Source: Microbotryum silenes-acaulis (taxonomy: Eukaryota; Basidiomycota; Microbotryomycetes; Microbotryales; Microbotryaceae). From it: 64,000 bases of DNA. The notes beneath the pieces are model-generated. The model ran no database searches. It was not told where the DNA came from and saw nothing but the letters and a program-made list of their open reading frames with translations. This document shows, one piece after another, positions 10,316-23,198 of the stretch. The stretch covers positions 1,915,001 through 1,979,000 of the forward strand of contig QPFY01000001.1 in assembly GCA_003665825.1 (NCBI GenBank), in the 5' to 3' direction. How positions within the stretch are numbered: the first letter of the stretch is position 1; the number at the start of each line of letters is the position of its first letter. The translations under genes and the position numbers were made by a program.

Positions 10316-12835
10316 CGCCGCGGCGACTAGCTGGGAGGCGGCGGCGGCGGCGTCGGTCCAAGGTGTAGCGGCGGTCTAGGGCAGCAAAGTGAAGAGCATG
10401 CGAAGGAGAAGGCGGTGGCGACACGATGCGTGTAGTAGGAAAAATCAAACGGCCGGTGCGGGATGTAGGAGGCCTGGGAGGAGAGCCGAGAGGTGCCGTA
10501 AAGGGGAAGGAGACCTCAGATCGAGTCGAGACACGAGAAAGCTCTCTCAGGCTGAGGCTCGCACCTAGAGGCACCTATCGGATTTTTGGGTGTAGATCGT
10601 CGACCCGTCACCGAGGGAGTTGCGGTTGAGTATGAGAAGAGATACCTCGACAAGACAAAGGTAACAATACAAGCGATAACTACAGCGACTTTGGAACAAA
10701 AAAAACTGCACTGCAATCGTCGAGCCTGTGGGTAACAACGAACAAAGGTAAATCAGGATAGAGCGAGTCCTGCTGCGAATTCCCACAAGAAAGGGGCCGG
10801 GCTGAAGCGTTGAAGCGTGGGGGGTTGCGTCGGGCCCGGCCGTGCGCTGCCGTGCAACTCGCGTTGACGCTCGCGACTCCGAGCTGCACGCGGTGGGTCC
10901 TTTCGGCTTTTTGGATTCTCAGTCTTCTCTTCGAGTTTGCCCCGCAGTAGTCACGTCGATTAAAAGACATCTGGGATGTCGTATGTTGACTTGGACTCGG
11001 GAAGGTATTCGTAAACACCTTTTAAAAAATATGAAGAACGAGCTCTACATTCTACACGCGGCCCGAGTACACAGCAGGCACGTCCAGTGTTGGCGCACGC
11101 GCCACGCAATGATCGATGATCTTCGTCTCGAACCAGAGCCAATGCACTCCTCTGATTCCTTTCCCAGATGCTGCTGAAACTGACAGGTACATAAAATGGT
11201 ATTCAATACCTGATGAAAACTTATACCCATTCGCTACCCAGGCGCCCGGTGCCCTCTCCCGCGAGCATAGACCGGGCATCGACGTCGACGCGCGGCTGGG
11301 AATGGCTCGGGAATCCAGGATCTGCACAAGACAAAAAAGTGATTTGGGATAAGAAGACGCCGTGTACTTTTGCCATACAAAGATTCCCAGGAGGCATGAG
11401 TAAACCTGGAAACAATCTTCCCGTCATGTAAGTGTATCATTACCTACAGGACCTAGTCCTGGCGAGCTCATGGATTTTGTTTGGTGCGTTTCCGGAGGAT
11501 AGATAGGTCAGCAGCGCCGTCGTAAGACTCGAGCGACTACCTAGTACACGTGCATGAGTTGGCATGGAATTAGACGGGTACCTTATACCTACTTCGGGTA
11601 AACAGGCATTATTCGCCCAGATAAACGAAGTAGGTCCCTTGAGCTCGCGCGGATTTCCATACGATTGTATATTTTTCCAAGGCTACGAAGTGGTAGGCGC
11701 CTACAACCTACCGTAAGATGGGTTGTCGAGCTCCGCTGAAATGTTTTATTAGGGTTATAATTACCTGATCCATCCATTAGGCGGCCTTCGGAGAGGGCCG
11801 AGTCCTACGCCCGTGTGCCCACTCTGCCCTGCTGTGGCGACTTTTCATTCAACTGCCTACGCACGCGGCGCGGCCGCGTCAGAGACGTCAGAGTCAAGCC
11901 AAGTCAATTGCTCCGCGGACTCCGAAGGTCTCTCCGGCGAACCAAGAGCAATGCTTTTGAAGCTCCTCCCACTACTTAATAAAGTGTCGAGGTGCCTGGG
12001 TGGGTAGCACGGCAAGATGCTGTTGCTCAGGAAATAGTGATTAGAGGTCAGACTCCGGATTCACGTCGCCCGGCGGTTCAAGTCAAGCTCAAGTTTGCCC
12101 GTGTAAGGTATGCGCCTCTGATATGCATAAAATACAATCCGTCACTCTTGACGGCTAGGCTAAAAGCAAGTCGTAACTATAATACAGGACCGTAAAGCAT
12201 TCCCTTACTAAATAAATAAACAATAAAAAACCCCGATTGACGTTGAACTCGACTCTCGCCTCTCGAGTCTCGAGACTCGACGATGTCGTGTGCATCCGCA
12301 GCCAAATCTTGGTCGCGCACGTGACGGCGCACGCTTCTTGTTGAGCTGTGCCTGATCTGTCTTGCAGATGCGTCCAACACCGATTGACTGTCTTGCAGGT
12401 GCGTTCCACACCGATTGACAGAGTTCCCTTTTCGACGTCTTCGTTCCTGGCGAGCAACCCTCGAATATCTCGCATACTAGTAGGTACCTACCTACCTATC
12501 CTATATCCATCATTACCTGGTCCTCTCTCTCGCAGGAGTGATGCGAACAAGTGAAACGAATGCAACATGTGTGATCGTCAAAGCTACGGAGTGAGGAGAC
12601 AGAGTGGGAGGCCAGGAGCCAGGAAGCCGGGATCCAGGTATCTAGAGTCTTTAGAGGGAACTGAAAGAGAAACCGAAGAAAGCAAACGAAACAGCGGCGA
12701 AAACGAGCAACAGAAAAGGATCAAACAGAAATGATGGACGCATGATATCCTCTAGTGAAAGCTGATAAAATATTAGTCGTACAAGCGACACCAAAACAAG
12801 GACTAGCGTAAAGCGACAAGCTTTTGAACTCGTTC
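10316..12835. other. 2.5 kb gene-poor interval upstream of cdc25
   Basis: Lies between the cdc25 5' end and the 3' end of the P4-ATPase. The part near 10316-10700 presumably holds the cdc25 promoter and leader. From about 11000 to 12550 the sequence is lower in GC than the flanking genes, with runs such as TAGGTACCTACCTACCTA (12481-12498) and A/T-rich stretches near 12190-12240. It contains one 31-bp tandem duplication. Short ORFs on both strands show no conserved motif or plausible splicing. No tRNA or snRNA recognised. It may be a relic of transposon insertion; no terminal repeats found. Confidence 0.4.
12358..12419. repeat. 31-bp tandem duplication (two units)
   Basis: Two adjacent 31-bp units, 12358-12388 and 12389-12419, both beginning TGTCTTGCAG and ending CACCGATTGAC. 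They differ at only two positions within the middle (ATGCGTCCAA versus GTGCGTTCCA-type). Confidence 0.85.
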
Positions 12836-15800
12836 TCATTTAGACGGTGATCCACCCCCCAATGTGCCTTCCCCGATCATGGGGTAGTCGGCGGTCGACT
12901 CTCCTCCCTGCCCCGGTCGCGGTGACCGCGCGATGGGAGACCGTGTCGGCGTCGTTGCCTCGTTTCCTTCCGGAATGGCTGATCGTCTTCCGCTAAACAG
13001 CCTCGAGGGGTTCAAGACCGATCCGGTCCTCGTCCTACTCGGTGACCGCGCGAACGGGTTGAGCTCGACACCGGCAAGACGAAGACTGCCCTTTCTCGGA
13101 CGCGTTCGTATCGACGAATGATCGCTTGTTCGCGAGGTGTATCGAGCAATTGACAACGGAGCCGGCGGTTGCTCGTCGTAGTTGAAACCACGGCCTTGAC
13201 CCGACGAAACCAGACCCGTCGACATGTCATGCGTCGTGCTCTGTCGGCTGAGACGATGCCCCAGCGGGAAAGAGTTAGGCTCTTCGTTGAGGCTGGGTCG
13301 CCCAGGAGCGAAGATGGGATGCGTGTCATCGGCGTGAGCGGAGCCATTGTCGTGCTGGTAGATGTCGTGGGCACTCGTTGTGGCCGGCCCAGAGGCACCG
13401 CGACGTTGCGGCATGTAAGGGTCATTAACCCAGTCACTGAAGGAGGACGAGGCGAGACGCGCAATAAGTCGACCATGCATCACAGTACTAGTTCAGATGA
13501 GCCCTCCACTCACTGCTTCGGTTCTTGTTTATCGGTCCACTGAAGGATATCGACGTCGGTCGGGTAGTAATTCTCCTTATAGTAGCGGTACAAGTAGCGG
13601 GGCAAGAGCGAGAGCACGATGGTAAACAGCAAACCCAGCCAGTAGTAGACGGATGGCCAGAGGAACTGGTTGTTGCCGTAGACGTAGGTCCAAATGAAGG
13701 ACGGAGAGAACGCCGAATAGACGGCGGTGTAGAGCAAGATGAGGACCGGCCCGAGAAAGACGCCAAAGGCGACCCACCACGTCCAGGCTTTCGTGTTGAG
13801 ACCGTTGTACAAATTGGCGGCGATGACGGCACTGATCGCCATCACGGTCGAGAACTCGTACATCTGGATGTCGTACCCATCACGGCGAGCCGTTGTCGTG
13901 TCATACGCGTAGGCCAGGAAGAAGTAGATGACCGCGGACTGTGGGCAAAATCGTGCGTGAGTTAGCAGACGAGCTGGGGGTGTGGTTAGGTAAGACTGAC
14001 CTGGTAGATGCCATCGAGCATATAAAAGGTGAAACGCTTGAGGCCGAACAACGCACCCTTGCGGCCATAGACGTACAGCTCGGGCACCTGCATGAGTACT
14101 CGGTCACTGACACTTCGGTCGAAGACCCCAATTGCAATCACCGGGACTGTGGGATCGCGAGGTCAGCGTTGAGTCCAGACAGAAGAAGCAGGAATAGCGA
14201 GAACGATGAAGTCAAAAACTTACAAAGCGTCCAGAAGACGTTCCAGAAGAGCAAGTAGGTGTATTCGTAGACGGTCGTTGCCGAGTAGCCGCAGTAGAAC
14301 TGGAACCAAAACAAGATCCCGATACCAATGATTTCCTTGTAGAAGAAGTTGACAATCATATTCGCGTTGCGCATGTAGGACCAGTGGCCGTGGACGAGGA
14401 GCAGTCGCTGCAGGTAGCGGAATTGGCCAATCGCGTAGTCGGACGAGTTGACAGCTTGCAGTCCTTCTTCACCCGCGACCCCGACTCCAATGTCTGCCGC
14501 CTGGATCATCGAGACGTCGTTGGCACCGTCACCAATGGCGAGGCACATCGCTCCCAACCCGTCCTTCACGAGGCGGACGATCAGGGCTTTTTGCAGAGGA
14601 GACGTACGGCAGCAAATGACAGCGCGGCATCGGGTCGCGAGTTCGAGCATGAGCTGCTTCGTGTAAGGCTCTGCAAAGGCGTGTCGGAGCGTGGCACCAT
14701 CGATGACGAGACCGTAGCCTCCTGGCCTTTGCCCGTTGTCGTCACCCACGATATCGGTGAGTCCCGATTGGCGCGTGTTGATGCGCTTGAGGCCGCCGGG
14801 AAGATCGCTGGCTCGTGGCGGGTTCTCAACCGCATCAGGGGGCTGCGGGTAGACCCGGTCGGCGAGGTCGCCGACGTCAAAGAACTTCTCGAGCGCGTTG
14901 CGGATTTGACTATAGGCCGAAGACGGCATATTGTACTCGCCACCTCGAACGATGATGACGTTCATATCGCGCGAGAGCAAGTTGCACGTCTTGCCGATCG
15001 CGATCGCCGTCTCGACCTTGTCGCCAGTCGCGACCCAGATCTTGAGGCCCGCTCGCTTGAGGTCGGCGATGGCTTCGGGCACACCGTCTTGCAGTCGATC
15101 CTCGATCGCCGTCGCGCCGAGGAGCACGAGGTTAGTCTCAATTTTTTCTGATGCGGCTTCGATCGCCTCCTCTCGGCCGTCAATGAGCGTCGTCGCTTCG
15201 TGGAATTCGCGCTCCCATGCCTCGTACTGGTCCTCGTCGAGCTCCTTGTAGCCGAGGCACAGCGTGCGCAGGCCTTCGTTGGCAAACTCTTCGAGATGCT
15301 TGTCGGTCGCCATCTTGAGGTGCTCACTACCAGGCGCCAGTCGCTCAAAGATGACGTTGTCCGCTCCCTTGGACAGGAGGTACAGCTGACCGGCGTGCCC
15401 CCCAGATACGCGGCGAACGACGACCGACATACGCTTGCGCGACGAGGTGAACTCGAGCACGTTCAACAGGACGTACTCGACGACGTCGTCATCGTGAGGA
15501 GTTTGGATGCGAAGCACGTCCTTGTCTCGGCCCAGGAAGACGAACCCGACATCGGCCGCGGCTTGCACCAGGGCGGCTTCGTCGGGCGATTGCGCCTTGT
15601 ACGAGATGAGCCCGTCCTCTTCCGCAGCCAGCACAGTGTGGCAGAGCGCGAGGTTGGAGAAGAAGGCGTAGAGGTTTGTGGACGCTTCGGCGTCACGGTC
15701 GGCTAGATCGGACCCGATCTCGGCATCGTGGAAAGGCGCGAGAACGGTGTCCGCGAGTTTGCTGTTCTTCTTGTCATGATCGTCGCTGCTCAGCCCAGAG

Positions 15801-18514
15801 CTAGCATCCCCCTTCTCAGCATCACTGGCCGAGCCAACGTGGGATGTGGGTGCCCCAGATGACGACGAATCTCGGTTGACGTCCGGTACAACAGTGCCAG
15901 CTGGGGCCAGGCCATCGCCCCGGTAGACCTTGCCAGCGACCGAGCATTGCTTGAAGATCATTGCATTCTGCGTTAACGTGCCAGTCTTGTCACTGAAAAC
16001 GTATTCGATTTGACCGAGATCGTCGGACAAGTTCCAACTGCGAGCGATCGTCCTGCGCTTCGTCGTCCCGTTGCGATAGCAGATTTCGTTGTCGGCGTAG
16101 ATGAAGAACGCTTGGAGCAACCGGACGAACTCGATCGAGATGTAGAGCGAGATGGGCACAATGTTTTGGAACGCAATCATGGCGTTGGCAAAAGTGATGA
16201 GGGCGTTGATGTTGGGGTTGTCGTCGCCTCGGTTAGCGCCGTAGAGCCAGTACGCGCCCTCGGGGTATTGCGCCTTTTCGAGGAAGTGGTCAACGATGGC
16301 GCACATGATGCACATCGCCGCGAGCAGCGCCAAGTTGATGAAAACCATCGGGTTCATTAAGCGTTCGACCTTGCTCCGCTTCGAAGGTGTTCCGCCCGAG
16401 TTGAGCACAATCTTGGTGTCGCGGCCCGACATGACAACCACGCCGATAACCCAATCCGTGTTACGCACGACTGTACCTCGCAGAAGGACCGTGTTGAGGT
16501 TGACAGGGCACCTAAGCGGCTTACCGTCCTTGCCCAACCGACCATCCTCAAGAATGACGGCGGCATTATAGTTGAACATGTTGACGTCGGCCGCCTCGGC
16601 ATTGATGGTGAATCTGGCTTCGGTTTCGATCAGAGTCGAAGTGCGCAGGTGCGTGAGCTCGGGAACGGCGTGTCGCGATTTGAGGTTGGTCTCCCCGTCC
16701 AAGTTCTTAGTCTCGACGTAGCACACGTTCTCCTCTTCCGATGTGGCACAAATGACCAGGTCTATGGAACACGGGGTCACGAGGTCAGCTTTCGATCCTG
16801 AACATGCTGTAACGAGCGAATCGTGATCCAACAATCGCGCTCACCAGCGGGCACAGACTCGTCACCCCTCAGGCGAACAAAATCACCGACTCGGAGATCC
16901 TCCCAGCATTCCTTGGCCCAGACAGCGTGCGAATAGTGGTGGGCGCCGAGGTGAGGAAGGTGAACGCCCTCATGGTGAGGCTCGGAACCCGAATGCGGCG
17001 CGTCGGAGCCATGAACCTGGGAGGTGGCGTGATCCTCGTCGTCGGCGTAGTGATCGCCGTCTAGTCTCTCATGTCGCTCCGGGGCTTGTGCCTCACGCGC
17101 GGCGCTCTTCTTCTTCGCACTCTGCACGTTGCCTCCTCCAGGGGCGTCCCGAGGAATCTCGCTCGATTCTTGCTCGTGCATCGAGTTGGTTTCGGACGTG
17201 CTAACGGCCTTCTTCTGCTTGGGCATGCGGATCTTGCGTTTCCCCCAGAAGCCCTTTTTCCGTTCAGCCTGTCGCTCGTCCTCGGCCGCTCGAGCCTCCT
17301 GGATCAGGGATCGCCTGACAAAGATGTTGCGAATGAAGGCGGGCAAGGTGAAGGTGCTCGACTTGATTCGGGTCGCATTGGGGTTGTGAAATGTGCCTCG
17401 GAGGGCGAGTACCTGTAGGTCATGTGGTCAGTCCCTAAGTGGGTCATCTCGCACAGGTTGAGGAAAACGGAGCAAGCGCACGTACCTTGATGTTGTTGAT
17501 GGAGCGATCACTTTGGTGTCGCTTGAGATCCTCGTAGCCGTCCTTGAGCGCGGTGATGGTGAGCACGGCCAACAAGGGGAGCGCCGATAGTCCGGGATTC
17601 ACGGTCGTGAATCGGGGAAAAAATTGCAGAATGACCAGGACTGGGAGAAACAGAGAGATTTGGGTTAGTTCAGGGGTGAGATATTTGTGAACAAGGGTCC
17701 ATGCCATCGAGCCGGTGATCGACATCTGTGCGTTCTCGATGCAGCCGCGGTGCGATCCTTCGTCTCTCGAGGCCCAGCACAAGTGGAGGTGAACTCTGAG
17801 ACGCTGAGCGCCGCGCAATGAGACAGACACCAGGCTCGCCTCGAGTCACAAGTCGCACTGCGCTGGGGGTCATGCATGCTGTTCTCCGTAGATAGGGCAT
17901 AAAACATCGTCTTTGCATTGCCCCTGCAGCGAGTTTGACCCCCAAGCTGTCGTGATCTGCGTCCCGTACGCCTCGGCCTCGAGTGGGTGGGCGCTGACGC
18001 GCTCCCACTGACAGGCCGCCTCGCAGGCTCGAGGACCCCCGAGGCCGAGCCGGAGCCAAAGCAAGAGCGAGATCCCGGATCCTAGATCCCGCGCCAGAGA
18101 ACACGGCCGCCGACACTCACCGAGGAAGAAGATGTTGGCGATACGACGGAACTGCTCGACCAAGTTGCGGGGCAGGAAGGTGATGACGTTGTACTTTGAG
18201 GTGAGCACCTGGTTCGATTCGAAGATCCAGCCGGGCGCGGGCCTGATCCTGGAGCCGAAGCCACGCTTGCGCTTCGTGAATTGGGTCGTGCCATCGGGGA
18301 GCTCGACCTTGCTCAGCTTGGCCATGAACGGCACCGAGACCTTGGGTGCCATCATCGTCGCATGGGACGGTACGGGCACATTGACGAGCACGGACCGCGG
18401 TTGCGGCGTGCGGCGTTTCGGATCAAAGACCGACAACACGGACCAGTTGTTGAGGCGCGCCCAAGAACGAGACCACCGGTTCATGGGACCGCGCGTCGGG
18501 ATCGGCTCGACCAT
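12836..18514 (-). CDS. P4-type ATPase (Dnf1/Dnf2-like phospholipid flippase)
   Basis: Seven exons: 18514-18121, 17640-17486, 17412-16845, 16761-14224, 14146-14001, 13938-13514 and 13436-12836; all phases close to 1608 aa, similar to yeast Dnf1 (1571 aa). Moves aminophospholipids/phosphatidylcholine to the cytosolic leaflet of the plasma membrane or late secretory pathway, normally with a Cdc50/Lem3 partner (none in this window). Order of motifs: [19 protein letters not shown] entry to TM1, the P4-specific DGET actuator loop (~394) in [14 protein letters not shown], phosphorylation loop DKTGTLTQN (D about 630), [11 protein letters not shown], hinge [19 protein letters not shown], then [14 protein letters not shown] and the C-terminal membrane helices. 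The last exon (after an intron hidden at 13513-13437) encodes a 200-residue Ser/Arg/Pro-rich cytosolic tail ([17 protein letters not shown]...). A His/Lys-rich insert of ~100 residues precedes the actuator domain. An upstream noncoding first exon is possible. Confidence 0.93.
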
Positions 18515-19837
18515 CGTGGCGCCGGCGGGAGGGGAAGGAGGGTGCACCGACAAGTCGCAGGGTGTGTCAACCCAACCACAACAAGGTGACGAGACGGGCG
18601 AGGGGCGCAATCGATGAACGGGTCGCAGTCGATCGGAGGATGGAATCGCGAGCGAAGGCAGAAAGCCATCTGACACCTGCCAGCGCCTTGGCCTGACGCG
18701 GGCATTTCCTCGGGGCAGCGGCCTGCGGCAAGGGCGACGCCAGCCAAGCAGACGCGCCGGGTGTGATGAGCCCGAAGAGCAGCGCGCGCTTTCTTTGCTT
18801 TTACTTGTAAGCAGCAGCTCTCTCTGTGCCATTTTCCTTGCCTCACGCGCCTGCACTTGTTTTGCTAATTGAGGCCGGTTGGCCGCTGACAATCGTCGCT
18901 TACGAAACCGGCTCCGTCGATCGGTAAACTCGCCTGGCCGGGGGCCCGCGGCTCACTGCATACACCGTGCAGTGTGCCTCCGGAAAATTTATGTTGCGGT
19001 AGGAAAGCCAAAAACAGAAAGATGCGTCACTCAAGTCGAATCGGACGGCTCGAGCTGATCACTGTTTTGACGCGGGCAGATCAAACGTGTCTGCCGTGCA
19101 AAACGATCCGAGCGCGCTATCAGCTCGGGCACGAACCAGTGCTTGGCGTGCCATGGGCTTACCAACCCCGACGCGTCGAACGGGAGCGGGCCCCGACGGC
19201 GCCCGGAGCTTCGACCGAGTTCCTGGGCACGCAAAGTGTACCCAGTGCTACGTCCCTATCCTCAGTTTTGTCTCTTCCTTGGATCACGAAAAGTAGCCTG
19301 TATGCTTCAAAATGTAGGTGTCTGGTTGGGGCCATAGCGCAATAGCAGGCGAGCGTTCATTTCCCTCGGAACTGCCGTCCGAATCATGGGCTTCGGGTGT
19401 TGACAACTCGGAGATGGGCATGATCGACGATTCTCTCGAGGCGCGAGGCAGGTCTGAAAGGTGAAAGGTCCTCGCACCCGATAATGTTCCAACACAGGTA
19501 CGGCTACACAACACAAAATGCTAGGGAAATGTAGGAATGTCCTCGGCGATTGAGGAACGAAAAATTGTCAAAATTATCTCGATCCTGCTGCACGAGGTTT
19601 ACCGCATTCACATCTCGACCCAGGCTTCGTAAAAGTTCGTTAAAGGACAGAGTCGTCGTCAAAGGTTCGTGTCAAACGAGCTTATACCCACCAAACCAGA
19701 TGCGCTGCATCCGGTCTCTAGGGTGTATGGGCGCGACTCGAGTTGAGGAATGTCGTGAAAAAGTCGAAGTGATAGGGGGGTGCGGTGGATCCACTGAGGC
19801 AAGCCTGGCCCTACGTGGTATCCTCATCGCCACCCGC
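18515..19837. other. Intergenic region upstream of the P4-ATPase, downstream of the lyase-like gene
   Basis: 1.3 kb. The part next to 18515 presumably carries the flippase promoter and leader (C-rich on the minus strand). Short ORFs on both strands lack conserved motifs. No RNA gene or clear repeat recognised. Confidence 0.4.
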
Positions 19838-22045
19838 CTATGAGTTGATGTCCAGTCGCAGGCCGTTAAAGTAGGAGTACTGGAGCTTCGCAGAGTTCCA
19901 AGTCTGTACAGTAGTAAGATCCACAGGAAAAGGTCAGTCATTGTCGCATCAAAAGCGTAAGCACGAAAACGTGTTTTGGGTACTCACGCTATCACTGCCG
20001 CCAAAGAACGTGTTGAACATGATGCCGATGAAACCGGTCGGCAGCGTAACCTTGGCCGCTCGCTTGGAGAGGTTGCTCTCCTCTCTCCTGTTGCGCTCGG
20101 CAAAGTACTCGGCGTCGATGCGGGCGGCCTCGGTCGAAGGGGCGCCCATCTCAATGTCGCTTGCGACTTGCTCCAATTCGTAGACGCGCTTCTCCAAAGC
20201 GAGGCGTTCGAGCTTAGCAGCGTCTCGCTTCTGGGCCAAGGCCCTCGCACGCTGGCCACCGGGGCGGACGATCATCTGCGGTGTGCGGGTAGGCTCGGCG
20301 TTGTGGCGGTCGGCACCACGCTTGCGCAACCACGCGTCGTTGGGGTTGGGTCGAGGGGTGTGCAACAGAGGCAGACCATTGGCGCCGGTGGGGTGCGCAG
20401 CGATGACCTTGACGACACCGGTGGGGGCTTGGAAAGTGCCGTTGCCGCCGGTCGAGAAACCACCATTGGGGATTTGGGTTCCGGCGGGCAAGGCGTCGTA
20501 GTCGATGAGGGTCATGTTGGACGCGGTGCCGTTCGTGGCGACGTTGCCGACGGCCGAGTTGCGGTAGTAGACCTGGGACGAAGTCAGGACGATCTTGCCG
20601 TTGACCCAGATGTTGAAGCCACCGTTGGCCTTGCCAGGGGTGTTGAGCCAGATGTCTTGGCGGATGTCGGTCCATTCACCGGTCTTGAACGTCCACGAGC
20701 CTCGACCGATCGACATACCGTAGTACGAGTTGCAGAACGACAGCGGCTTCAAGTTGCAGAGAGCGGAGACTTGCTTCTCGCGAGGGGCGTAGAGGTAAAG
20801 CTGTGCATGCCAGAGCGTAGGGAAAAACCAGTCAGTCGCTGATACTCCAAATGAACAAGCATCGCTGTCAAGACTCACCTCTCCTTTGCCTCCAGTTCGG
20901 AACATCAAACGGGTCGAGAAGCAGTCCTGAGCAGACGAGCCACCGGAACAAGCCGACTTGCCGCCGAAGAGACCCGGAAGCTTGCCACCCTTGTTGAACT
21001 TGAAGCCCTTCTCGAAAAAGACCGAGTACGAGAACGAAACGTTGCTCGCTTGCGAGAGATCGACTGTTGCGTCAAGCGTCGGCACAGACTATGATCAGTC
21101 CTCTATCGATCAGAGAGAGGATACAAAGTTACAAGCTAACTCACGCTTCTCAGAGTAGAGACCGACACCGCCGATGGGGTACTTGCTCGGGTTGCGACTG
21201 CCCTTGGGGTAAGCGACCTGGAGCGCGCTGGACGAATCGAGCTGCTTGCCGCCGGTCCACTTGCTCGCGGGAACACCTTGCACGATCTTGACGTTCGAGG
21301 GGTAACCCCAGACCCATTTCTTGACGACGTCGGTCACAAACGACTCCATCGAGCCAAACGTCGTCTTTTGCTTCCAGAACGTCTGGCCATCGCCGAGGCC
21401 GTTGTTGCTCGCCAAAGTGGTCGCCGGCCGGGTCGTTGCTGCGGCCTTGGTGGTCGTCTTCTTCTTGGTCGTCGTTGTCTTTTTCTTAGTCGTCGTCGCC
21501 TTCTTCGTGCTGTGGATCGAGAGAAGTCCTATGTCAGTCATCGATGCACCGAATAGGGAGGCCTTGTCACTCGAAAGGGAAGAAACTCACGTTTTTGCCT
21601 TGGCCGTCGTCTTGGCCACTCGGTCGACAACCTTGGTGACGGTCTTGGTGCAATCACACCTCTTGTCGTACGAGTAGTAGTGCAGCTCATCGTCGAATTC
21701 GTCCATGGCAACTTCACGTCGCTCGACCATGGGCGAAGTCGTAGGGATCGACGCCGAAGGAGCGGTCGCCGTCGTCGAGTTGGAAGCCTTGCGCTCTTGG
21801 CCGGGGATGTAAAATTCGGTGTTCAACTTCACCCAGAGCGGGGAAGCGGCCGAGTGCTTGGAAGCGGCTCGGGTCGCCTTGGGCGTGGCCGAAGCGTGGA
21901 CACGGGCGGTCGCGCTGGCTCGGGTCGGGTTTGAGCTCGAGCGAGGGATGGCGGGAAGGGCCAGAACGGCGGGCAGCACGAGGGCGAGGAGCAAGAACCT
22001 GCTTGCTGAGAGCGATGCACTCGGGGAGGAAGATGGCGACTTCAT
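19838..22045 (-). CDS. Secreted polysaccharide lyase family 14-like protein with Thr/Lys linker and charged insert
   Basis: Five exons: 22045-21591, 21509-21145, 21063-20879, 20800-19988 and 19903-19838; phases close to 627 aa. Signal peptide MKSPSS...SRFLLLALVLPAVLALP (about residues 1-30), a Ser/Ala/Thr-rich segment, then a strongly repetitive Thr/Lys linker (TTKKATTTKKKTTTT). The beta-jelly-roll lyase domain follows with SFSYSVFFEKGFKFNKGGKL, CFSTRLMFRTGGKGE|LYLYAP, YGMSIGRGSWTFKTGEWT, GGFNIWVNGK, and ends GIMFNTFFGGSDS|TWNSAKLQY and YFNGLRLDINS. This is the layout of basidiomycete PL14-like (alginate/glucuronan lyase-fold) proteins. Residues ~412-588 are an unusual insertion rich in Arg/Glu/Ala, including a likely coiled coil (KLERLALEKRVYELEQVASD). 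Substrate unknown. The exon 2/3 acceptor was chosen to keep frame. Confidence 0.8.
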
Positions 22046-23198
22046 TCTGGTGGGTGTGGTGGGTGTCGAGCGGTACTGAGCCGGGGGCTGGCTGGGAAGG
22101 CGGAGGTGGAGGGTGAGTTGGGGGGTTTGAAAGTGATCAACACAGTCGAGTGGCAACAAAGACAGATCTCGTCAAGAGAAAGCAAGTCGCGAAATGTAGG
22201 TCGTCTCGAAGCTAGCGAGGACGAGGTAGATGTCGGTAGTGTCGAGGGCAGTGAGCCGGGAGGGGATCGACTGGGGGGGACGGGGTGGGGGGGTAAGTGG
22301 ATGGAAGGAGAACAAGAGGTGAAGGTCAGGTCCGGCTGGGGTGGCCATAATTGCGACCATCGTGTCTTGACTGGTTGCGCAGTATAGTGCCGGCGTCGGA
22401 TCCGAAGAGACGGCCACAATTGTCCAGCAAGGGGTGGTCGGCGAGAGAGGGGCGGAGTCGAAGCGGCGTGATGGCGGGTGCGCGCGGCCGGCGAAACCGC
22501 CCGCCATCTTTCCAGTGGGAGCGGATCGGCGCGTCCGCCTTCGGGCGGATGTCAAAATCCCAACTCTCGCGTCAAGTTTGACCCTTCGATGTTGTGCATG
22601 GTCGAGAGCTAGACTGCGAGCTCCCTTTTCGTTTACGTCATTACAGGTTCAGGCTCTATTATCCCGTCTCTTCTTCTGTGGCCTGGGATCTCGACTCGGA
22701 GTGAGCTGCGCTGCCAGGAGTGGCGCCGTGGCAAGCGGGCGCGCCAAGGAGGGCCGACGTCATCGCGCTAGGGCTATTTCAGCCCCTGAGCGCCTGGGCC
22801 TGAGCGCTGAGCACCGACCGAGTGCGAGATGGCTCGAAGTTTTTCCCCAAGCCCGGTGTGTGTCCTCCGCAGTGCCGCAGTCCCACGCAACAAAAATGAC
22901 AGTTGACTCACCAGATGATCCTTTCTCTTGGGTGTGACAAATCAAGGTTAGAAGGACGTAGGATGACGTAGATGCGAATAAGACATCGAGCTTTGAATAG
23001 TGCAGGCTGAAAGCGCAGCGCCTCGGTGCAAGCCAAAGGCGGCTGGCGGCACGTGGAGGGGAAAGTCAATGGCAGCATGAGGAGCCAAAGGCGGCATCGA
23101 AAACAAAGGATACACGAGAAAAAACGCGATGGGAGAGAAAGTAATCTACAGATAATGGAGTTGGTGGTTCGCGCCACAGGCCAGAAGCGGTCGGAAGC
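22046..23198. other. Intergenic region upstream of the lyase-like gene
   Basis: 1.15 kb between the start of the lyase-like gene (22045) and the stop of the REEP-like gene (23199), both on the minus strand. The first 100 bp upstream of 22045 are C/A-rich on the coding strand, typical of a leader. The rest shows only short ORFs without motifs. No RNA gene recognised. Confidence 0.4.

Noticed and set aside
12836..13483. Separate 215-codon gene after the flippase
   Set aside because: An intron from 13513 to 13437 joins it in frame to the flippase, and it has no convincing start of its own upstream of the conserved [10 protein letters not shown] stretch.
14384..15151. 255-codon plus-strand ORF inside the P4-ATPase region
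   Set aside because: Antisense shadow of the large flippase exon; no own start context, motif or splice logic.
19976..20842. 288-codon plus-strand ORF opposite the lyase-like gene
   Set aside because: Antisense to exon 4, Gly/Val/Arg-rich without motifs; the minus-strand reading carries the conserved lyase sequence.
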